Shown: positions 1 to 4,998 of the stretch, piece by piece
Layout of the letters: each line of letters begins with the position of its first letter
Position numbering within the stretch: position 1 is the stretch's first letter
Source of the DNA: JANQFM01 sp035471925
GTDB taxonomy: Bacteria; Acidobacteriota; UBA6911; RPQK01; DATIPO01
Length of the DNA stretch: 7,457 nt
Direction: 5' to 3'
Assembly (NCBI GenBank): GCA_035471925.1
Contig: DATIPO010000168.1
Location: 1 to 7,457, forward strand
Translations under genes and position numbers: made by a program
Notes under the pieces: model-generated
Databases searched by the model: none
Told to the model about the DNA's origin: nothing
What the model saw: the letters and a program-made list of their open reading frames with translations, nothing else

Positions 1-856
1 CGAACTGTCCGACAGCCAGGGGCGGCGGCTGATCGAGCAACACGAGATCGAACATCTTCCTTCGGCCGCGACGCTGACGTTGCTTCAGAAAGCATCCCCC
101 TCTTCCTTTGCGGCAGGTGGAGATCTGGCCCTTTTCGCCGATCCCGTCTTTCACCGTTTGGACCCCAGGCTGGCGGCCTCTTCGGTGTCCGACGCCTCGC
201 CGGGCCAGGACTCGCAAGAACCCATGGAAGATGCCGACGTGCTGCGTTCCGCCCGCGACCTGGGGATGGCCCGCCTGCCGCGGCTGCCCTACACGCGTCA
301 AGAAGGGGAGGCCATCCTGAAACTCTGGTCACCGGAAAACGGCTTTCAAGCCTTCGACTTCCGGGCCAATCGCCAGCAACTCCTGCAACTCGATTTGAGC
401 CGCTTCCGGGTTTTGCATTTCGCCACCCATGCCCTGCTCCATCCGCGCTACCCTGATCTTTCCGGCGTGGTGCTTTCTCTGGTCGACCAAAACGGACAGC
501 CCCAGGCCGGCTTCCTGCGCGCCCACGAAATCGCAGGATTGAATCTCAACGCCGATCTGGTCGTGCTCAGCGCCTGCCAGACCGCCATGGGCAAAGAGGT
601 CCCCGGCGAAGGAATGATCGGCTTGCCCCAAAGCTTCCTCGACGCCGGAGTCCCCCGAGTCGTTGTCAGCCTCTGGAACGTCAGCGACCCCGCCACCGCC
701 CACCTCATGCACCGTTTCTATTCCGGAATGCGCGAAAACAACCTCCGCCCCTCAGCCGCCTTGCGCCGAGCGCAACTCTCCCTGCTTGAGGGCGAGCGCT
801 GGCACTCTCCCTACTATTGGGCCCCCTTCATCTACCTCGGCCGCCACGACCCGTAG
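1..856 (+). CDS. CHAT-domain protease, C-terminal part (5' end outside window)
   Basis: The frame is open from base 2 (284 residues visible) to the TAG at 854-856, so the gene enters from upstream. A TTG at 80 is only an internal codon, because CHAT-like sequence (LPSAATL, then LALFADPVF) begins before it. CHAT is a caspase-like cysteine protease fold. The catalytic His is in HFATHALL (codon 428-430) and the catalytic Cys in VVLSACQTA (codon 575-577). The conserved GEGMIGLPQSFLDAGVPRVV, SLWNVSD and PYYWAPFIYLG segments follow, and the protein ends soon after the fold, as is usual for TPR-CHAT proteins. The N-terminal part, normally tetratricopeptide repeats, is not visible, so TPR-CHAT is an inference. 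The next gene, 145 nt downstream, encodes a zf-HC2 membrane protein. It could be an ordinary housekeeping-type CHAT protein or a second protease of the CRISPR effector module. The CHAT assignment is secure; the role is not. Confidence 0.93.
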   Translation, partial: ELSDSQGRRLIEQHEIEHLPSAATLTLLQKASPSSFAAGGDLALFADPVFHRLDPRLAASSVSDASPGQDSQEPMEDADVLRSARDLGMARLPRLPYTRQEGEAILKLWSPENGFQAFDFRANRQQLLQLDLSRFRVLHFATHALLHPRYPDLSGVVLSLVDQNGQPQAGFLRAHEIAGLNLNADLVVLSACQTAMGKEVPGEGMIGLPQSFLDAGVPRVVVSLWNVSDPATAHLMHRFYSGMRENNLRPSAALRRAQLSLLEGERWHSPYYWAPFIYLGRHDP

Positions 857-951
857 GCTGCATTTCGGCTAGGCTGTCCCAACACCCAACCACCAAGTCC
901 CAACCATCGCCTCTCACTTCCAAACAATTCATCCCCATTTGGCTCTCTAGT

Positions 952-971
952 GGTGTCAGACAATTGACGCC
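952..971 (+). other. Short inverted repeat (hairpin) upstream of the zf-HC2 gene
   Basis: GGTGTCA (952-958) can pair with TGACGCC (965-971) around the 6-nt loop GACAAT, giving seven base pairs including one G-U. An alternative fold adds GTGG (950-953) to CCAC (972-975) across a 2-nt bulge. It ends 30 nt before the zf-HC2 start and has no following T-run, so it does not look like an intrinsic terminator. An operator or a 5' UTR structure is possible, and chance is not excluded. Confidence 0.25.
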
Positions 972-1001
972 CCACCGGCACCTAAAGACAGCCAAGGTAT
1001 C

Positions 1002-1352
1002 GTGAAAGTCACTCTCATCGACCAAGCCATCCGAGCGATTGCAGAAAAGGACCGCTCTTCGCAAATCGGGCATCCGCGTCTCGCGACCCTGTGGGCTTAT
1101 CTCAAAGGTCAGCTTGCTAGCGAGCAAGTGGAACCCCTACAGGATCACCTGGCCCTGTGCCGCCGCTGCGCAGATCTCACGCTGGAGTTGCTCGATTGGC
1201 ACCGGCAATCCGTGTCCGGATCGCTCCAAGACTCCGCCCCTCGGCGTTACCCTCGGCTACTCACCCTCGCAATTCTCGCAGCCGCTATCCCTCTCTTTTT
1301 CTGGCTGTCCCAACGTCGCCTAAAGCAGCGCCGAGAAGAATTTCAACCCTGA
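1002..1352 (+). CDS. zf-HC2 (anti-sigma-type zinc) protein with one C-terminal transmembrane helix
   Basis: This is a 116-residue protein starting at GTG 1002, with AAGG five bases upstream. Residues 24-56 carry His24, His49, Cys53 and Cys56, in the arrangement H-x24-H-x3-C-x2-C. This is the zinc-binding anti-sigma (ZAS/zf-HC2) signature and matches the spacing I recall for the zinc ligands of ChrR. A charged, Ser-containing linker (about 65-84) leads to one hydrophobic helix (about 86-102, core LAILAAAIPLFFWL) and a short basic tail. Family members usually hold an ECF sigma factor at the membrane until they are cleaved or altered. Small zf-HC2 proteins are also often encoded beside CHAT proteins. 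No sigma factor gene lies in the window, so the partner is unknown. The gene sits between two CHAT protease genes, which makes it a conceivable cleavage substrate, but that is inference. A hairpin follows 13 nt after its stop. Confidence 0.8.
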   Translation: MKVTLIDQAIRAIAEKDRSSQIGHPRLATLWAYLKGQLASEQVEPLQDHLALCRRCADLTLELLDWHRQSVSGSLQDSAPRRYPRLLTLAILAAAIPLFFWLSQRRLKQRREEFQP

Positions 1353-1365
1353 CCCAACAATTTCG

Positions 1366-1390
1366 GATGCAGGGTATCTACCCCTGCATC
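1366..1390 (+). terminator. Strong hairpin after the zf-HC2 gene, possible terminator
   Basis: GATGCAGG (1366-1373) is perfectly complementary to CCTGCATC (1383-1390). The stem can extend inward by two more pairs around one bulged C, leaving a tetraloop-sized ATCT. It begins 13 nt after the zf-HC2 stop codon. No T-run follows on either strand, so classical intrinsic termination is not demonstrated. It may be a weak terminator, an RNA 3'-end stabiliser or a dyad operator. Its position suggests a boundary between the CHAT/zf-HC2 unit and the CRISPR-linked genes. Confidence 0.45.
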
Positions 1391-1463
1391 ATGGGCGCTG
1401 AACCAAGCAAACGCCGACTCAGCACCCAACGAACTTCAACAGCCAACCATGAAGGGAGAAACC

Positions 1464-1628
1464 ATGGCAAAGGAAGAACGAAAGAACACGCCTCGGGCTG
1501 ACGATGCCAAGCGCCCTGATTCGGACCCGACTGCGCCGGGGAGCGGAAGATTTTCGACGACGAACCAAGAAAACGGCTCCGAAGAACCGCCAGCCCCGCC
1601 ACAAAAAGGTGATGAACGGGGCTTCTGA
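1464..1628 (+). CDS. Hypothetical small disordered hydrophilic protein
   Basis: This is a 54-codon reading frame starting at ATG 1464, preceded by GGGAG (1453-1457) at good ribosome-binding distance. An in-frame ATG at 1449 would add five residues but has no comparable site. The product is rich in Lys, Glu, Asp, Arg, Pro, Gly and Ser, lacks Cys, has no hydrophobic stretch, and should be intrinsically disordered. The alternative reading of the same DNA, an N-terminal extension of the SAVED-CHAT gene from ATG 1504, is extremely Arg-rich and looks like an out-of-frame shadow. That favours this frame. It lies between the zf-HC2 gene and SAVED-CHAT, 145 nt before the latter's start. I recognise no family. 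It could be a small partner or protease substrate of the neighbouring CHAT proteins, or a spurious frame within a long leader. Confidence 0.45.
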   Translation: MAKEERKNTPRADDAKRPDSDPTAPGSGRFSTTNQENGSEEPPAPPQKGDERGF

Positions 1629-1656
1629 GCCCCAAAATGGCCATCTTCCCAGAGTC

Positions 1657-1700
1657 GGCCCCATCAGGGCCTTAACTAACCCTCACCTAGGCGTTCCTAG
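1657..1700 (+). promoter_or_regulatory. Two short inverted repeats in the SAVED-CHAT leader
   Basis: The 145-nt stretch between the small ORF and SAVED-CHAT holds two compact dyads. GGCCC (1657-1661) pairs with GGGCC (1667-1671). CTAGG (1687-1691) pairs with CCTAG (1696-1700) around CGTT, extendable by two more pairs across a one-base bulge. Neither is followed by a T-run. I see no convincing -35/-10 pair in the stretch. They may be operator half-sites or leader RNA structure restraining a potentially toxic effector, but arms of five bases can occur by chance. Confidence 0.2.
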
Positions 1701-1773
1701 TGGCGGCCTACCAAGGGACCAAGCTGTCGGACTGCCCGCAGCGCACCAGATTCTGTGCTGGGCTGTTGCAACC

Positions 1774-3774
1774 ATGATGGAATATCGAAACTTCAGCGTT
1801 GAAATTCGACCAGAAAGCGAGAGGCTCAAGGTCAGCACGACGTCCCATTACGACGTGCATCACGACGATTTCGACCTGCCACTCCGGCCCGATGAAATCG
1901 AGAAACTCCTAACCGAGCTAGCCAGAATCGTGCCCGAGAGTCAAAAGGCCCAGGCCAAGCCGCCTAACGGCAATGGCGCACCGGACATCGAGGCAATCGG
2001 GCGCAAGCTTCTCCGCAGCTTCATGACCAGCGCCGTTACGCCTGCCTTTTACCGCTGCTTAGGCAACATCGAGGGCATGGAGAACCGGGTGCGACAGATC
2101 GGCCTCAGGCTGCGAATGGGCTTCGTAGGCTTCGAAGACAGCGGCGCACCCAAGGAGGTGATTTCACTCCCCTGGGAGCTTTTACTGGATCCCTTCAACG
2201 GCAGATTCTTGAGCCTGAGCGTCTTTACGCCGGTGGTCCGCTTCCTGAAAGCTCCCTGCCCAGCCCCGATAACCGTCGAACCGCCAATCAAGGTGCTGGT
2301 CGTGAAATCCGAGCCCGAGGATCTGCCCCGATTGCATTATGACGATGAACGCCGATCCATCGTTGATGAGCTACAAGCCAATAGCGACTTGGAAGTCGAC
2401 TATCTTGACAATCCAGACGTCCGCACACTAAGGCGTTGCCTTCGCGAGAAGCGACCTCATGTGCTGCACTATAGCGGACACGGGAAGTTCGACGCCCATT
2501 CAGGTGAGGGCTCGTTGGCGCTTGTCGGGCCTGAACGCAAGCACGTGCCGGTTTCAGGCAAGATCATCGCCGAACAAATCCACGACTGCAGCCGCGACCT
2601 TCGCTTGGTTCTCCTCAACACCTGCTACGGCTCGGCTCTTCCTCGGCAGCGGGGCCAGGATGCTTACAGCGGCGTCGCCTCCGCCCTGATCAAGGCCGAG
2701 ATTCCCGCCGTGGTTGCTATGCAGTTCCCCATCACCAGCAAAGGGGCCATTGCCTTCAGCAGGGGTTTTTATAGCGGGCTGGCCAACGGCGACGCCGTCG
2801 ATACTGCTCTGGTGGAAGGACGTCTGGAAATGCGGGCAGCCAATTCCTCTTCCCTGGAATGGATCACCCCGGTTCTCTTCATGAGTTCCGAACACGGCCG
2901 GCTTATGAAGATTGTCCGCGCCGACAAACCCACAAAAGAAGAGGAGCGACGAATGCCTGGGGAGCAGGTACCAGTCATGAGAGGCGGCACACCTATTTCG
3001 CCTACTTCAGATCCCCTCCGTCTTTGCATCCGAAGTTTCGATGGACACGGGGTGGCGCAGGATCGGGAAGCTGATCACGTTCTCGATCTCCGGCGGTTTT
3101 TTGACGGGCGTCGGATCCGCCGTCGAGACCTATGGAAGACTGAGATCTACCCTCTTCTGCTGAGATTCCTCCGGGAAAGCGCCAATCAGGGCCGCCGTCT
3201 CCACCTCCATTTGCCGGCCCATTCCACGATAGCCTTCGCGGCCGGCTACTGCCTGGAAGCCAAAAGCGGCGTGGACATGACCATCGTGCAGGGCGGTCAG
3301 ATAGGTACCCGGGACTGGCGACAGGGGCCTGGCGACGAAGCCAACGAGTCCTTTTGGAAGGACGAGGACAACACCCATATTGACGCTGATGCCTCGGATG
3401 TGGCGGTGGCGATCAGCCTGACCCACCCAATCGGCCAGGATGTGGAGTATTTCCTACAGCAGCGCAGCGATCTGAAAATCTCCCGCATCCTTCCTGCCAC
3501 CCTTTCTCCCGCACCCAGTTCGACCGGCGTGCGGGACTGGGACCACTCTCTCGCGCTGGCCCAGCAGCTTGAAGCCAAGATCCGCTCCCGCAGCATTCAG
3601 GAGCGCCTGGGCGTGCTCCACGTCTTCGCCGCAGCCCCCAAGGTCTTCCTCTTTCACCTGGGTCAACTGGCCCGCAGCTTCGGCCCGCTCCAGCTCTACG
3701 AACACGACTTCGACAGCAGCGTACCAGCCGCCTATGAACCCTCTCTGCGCCTGCCCCTGAAGCAGACGAAATGA
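1774..3774 (+). CDS. SAVED-CHAT: cyclic-oligonucleotide-sensing caspase-like protease
   Basis: This is a 666-residue ancillary effector of the III-B system. Residues 1-380 form a CHAT protease: a family-typical N-terminal region (AFYRCLGNIEG; ISLPWELLLDPFNGRFLSLS; TPVVRFL), then catalytic His236 in LHYSGHGKF and Cys284 in LLNTCYGSA. A charged, proline-containing linker (about 381-412) leads to a SAVED domain (about 414-664). Its recognisable stretches are LRLCIRSFDGHG, HLHLPAHSTIAFAAGYCLE, VAISLTHPIGQDVEYFL, LHVFAAAPKVFLFHLGQLA, LQLYEHDF and YEPSLRLP. SAVED domains bind cyclic oligonucleotides in CBASS and some type III systems. In Haliangium ochraceum a III-B SAVED-CHAT is switched on by cA3 and cleaves a caspase-like partner. 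I chose ATG 1774 (an ATG also follows at 1777) because MEYRNFSVEIRP begins the family-like sequence; the frame stays open back to ATG 1504, but that extension is Arg-rich and unlike CHAT. The ribosome-binding site at 1774 is weak. cmr1 starts 30 nt downstream. Confidence 0.9.
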   Translation: MMEYRNFSVEIRPESERLKVSTTSHYDVHHDDFDLPLRPDEIEKLLTELARIVPESQKAQAKPPNGNGAPDIEAIGRKLLRSFMTSAVTPAFYRCLGNIEGMENRVRQIGLRLRMGFVGFEDSGAPKEVISLPWELLLDPFNGRFLSLSVFTPVVRFLKAPCPAPITVEPPIKVLVVKSEPEDLPRLHYDDERRSIVDELQANSDLEVDYLDNPDVRTLRRCLREKRPHVLHYSGHGKFDAHSGEGSLALVGPERKHVPVSGKIIAEQIHDCSRDLRLVLLNTCYGSALPRQRGQDAYSGVASALIKAEIPAVVAMQFPITSKGAIAFSRGFYSGLANGDAVDTALVEGRLEMRAANSSSLEWITPVLFMSSEHGRLMKIVRADKPTKEEERRMPGEQVPVMRGGTPISPTSDPLRLCIRSFDGHGVAQDREADHVLDLRRFFDGRRIRRRDLWKTEIYPLLLRFLRESANQGRRLHLHLPAHSTIAFAAGYCLEAKSGVDMTIVQGGQIGTRDWRQGPGDEANESFWKDEDNTHIDADASDVAVAISLTHPIGQDVEYFLQQRSDLKISRILPATLSPAPSSTGVRDWDHSLALAQQLEAKIRSRSIQERLGVLHVFAAAPKVFLFHLGQLARSFGPLQLYEHDFDSSVPAAYEPSLRLPLKQTK

Positions 3775-3804
3775 TGGGACCATCCAGCGAGGAGATAGTC
3801 ACAC

Positions 3805-4998
3805 ATGACCAAACCATCTGAGTTGCAGTTGGACTTCGAGGTTCTCACACCTCTCTTCCTGGGCGGTGCCGCTCAGCAGCCGGAACTGCGCCCTCCGTCT
3901 TTCAAGGGGCTGCTTCGATTCTGGTACCGAGCGGTCGATCCCCGATTTGCTGACCGGATCGAGGGGACCGGGTTGACGAGAGAAGAGACCTACTTCGGCT
4001 CATCCAGCGAGAAGGGTGGGCAGTCCCCTTTCCTGATGCGTATCGAGCATCAGAATCCAAGGACGAAGAAGTGGAGCAAGCCGTTCGCCAAACAGTTCGA
4101 AAGAAAGGTCAACGAGCCGGGAAGGAAGCTGCCGCCTAGGAATGGCTTCGTTTACCTCGGCTTTCCGTTTCAGATGGGCAGAAAACCTGGTGAGGCTGAG
4201 TACCTTGAACCTGGGACAAGATTCCGTGTCCGTTGCCTTTTCCCGAAAGGTAGACCAGATCAGAGTTCACGGCGTGCCCTGACGGCTTCTTGGTGGTCTC
4301 TTGCACATGTTGGCGGCGTCGGAAGCCGCAGCCGCCGGGCGTTTGGAAGTCTGGCTTTGCGTACTTGGTCGATTCCCCAGGGTGAACGATGGCCCGAATT
4401 TGAATCCCTGCATTTGCTCTGTGACTCGAAAACCCCAGATCAATGGAAGAAACGATTCAACGAGTCGCTGGACCGCTTGCACTCTTGGTTCGGAAGGTTT
4501 GGAGAAAAAGGGGCGAGACACCCGCACCTTCGTAACCCACGTATTGTGCTCTTTCCAGAGGCTTGGTCCGCCAACGAGTGGGCGGCAGCTTTGGACGAGG
4601 CGGGAATCGCTTTGCAGGCCTTTCGGCAACTGGCCGAGCCTGACTATAGCGACGTCTTAGAGTACCTGAAGACACGAAGGCCACTTGAACACGCCCCGCA
4701 ACGGACAGCGTTCGGCATGCCTCTCACTTTCCGATACCGGAGGGCAGGCAGAGTCGATTTCGTGCCTGTCGGGCCAGGCAAGGGGCAAGTCTCCGACAGG
4801 CACCCAAGTTTGCTTTTCATTCGACTGGTGCTTGTCAACAATTGCCTGCATCCGCTTTTCATCCGACTGAATGGCGCCGCCCCAGCATTCGAGCCCCGCG
4901 CCGCCGACCGCAAAGCACGCAAACCGTTAGAAGAACCCGAGATCAATGCCCTCGAAGCGTTCATGGATCATCTGGAAGAAGAGGTGAAGCGTGGATAA
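3805..4998 (+). CDS. cmr1: Cmr1, type III-B RAMP (Cas7-like) subunit
   Basis: This 397-residue protein starts at ATG 3805, with GAGGAG at 3789-3794. Cmr1 is the RAMP-fold subunit of the Cmr effector complex that caps the crRNA 3' end and helps capture target RNA. Diagnostic features are the N-terminal VLTPLFLGGAAQQPELRPPS followed by FKGLLRFWYRA (residues 33-43), the glycine/arginine-rich loop GGVGSRSRRAFGSL (170-183), and the C-terminal TAFGMPLTFRYR (301-312) with RHPSLLFIRL (332-341). These match the usual Cmr1 layout of two RAMP halves, and the length is within the family range. It lies 30 nt after SAVED-CHAT, so the two are very likely co-transcribed. Its end overlaps the start of cas10 by 8 nt, implying translational coupling. 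The Cmr1 family assignment, and therefore type III-B, is firm. Confidence 0.95.
   Translation: MTKPSELQLDFEVLTPLFLGGAAQQPELRPPSFKGLLRFWYRAVDPRFADRIEGTGLTREETYFGSSSEKGGQSPFLMRIEHQNPRTKKWSKPFAKQFERKVNEPGRKLPPRNGFVYLGFPFQMGRKPGEAEYLEPGTRFRVRCLFPKGRPDQSSRRALTASWWSLAHVGGVGSRSRRAFGSLALRTWSIPQGERWPEFESLHLLCDSKTPDQWKKRFNESLDRLHSWFGRFGEKGARHPHLRNPRIVLFPEAWSANEWAAALDEAGIALQAFRQLAEPDYSDVLEYLKTRRPLEHAPQRTAFGMPLTFRYRRAGRVDFVPVGPGKGQVSDRHPSLLFIRLVLVNNCLHPLFIRLNGAAPAFEPRAADRKARKPLEEPEINALEAFMDHLEEEVKRG

Noticed and set aside
964..990. TTGACG at 964-969 as a -35 promoter box.
   Set aside because: No acceptable -10 element at 16-18 nt spacing, and the box lies within the dyad at 952-971.
1367..1501. 44-codon frame starting inside the hairpin after zf-HC2.
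   Set aside because: No ribosome-binding site, it starts within the stem, and it overlaps the more plausible 54-codon frame out of phase.
1504..1773. N-terminal extension of SAVED-CHAT from ATG 1504 (90 extra residues).
   Set aside because: The extension is very Arg-rich and unlike any CHAT sequence, and overlaps a better small frame with its own ribosome-binding site. Family-like sequence begins at 1774-1777.
3781..4011. Identical 11-mer CATCCAGCGAG at 3781-3791 and 4001-4011.
   Set aside because: Only two copies, one overlapping the cmr1 ribosome-binding site and one inside cmr1, with no further similarity around them. Most likely chance.
4985..4998. The 8-nt overlap between cmr1 and cas10 as a frameshift or fusion.
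   Set aside because: Each gene has complete family-typical ends and cas10 has its own ribosome-binding site. This is ordinary operon overlap.
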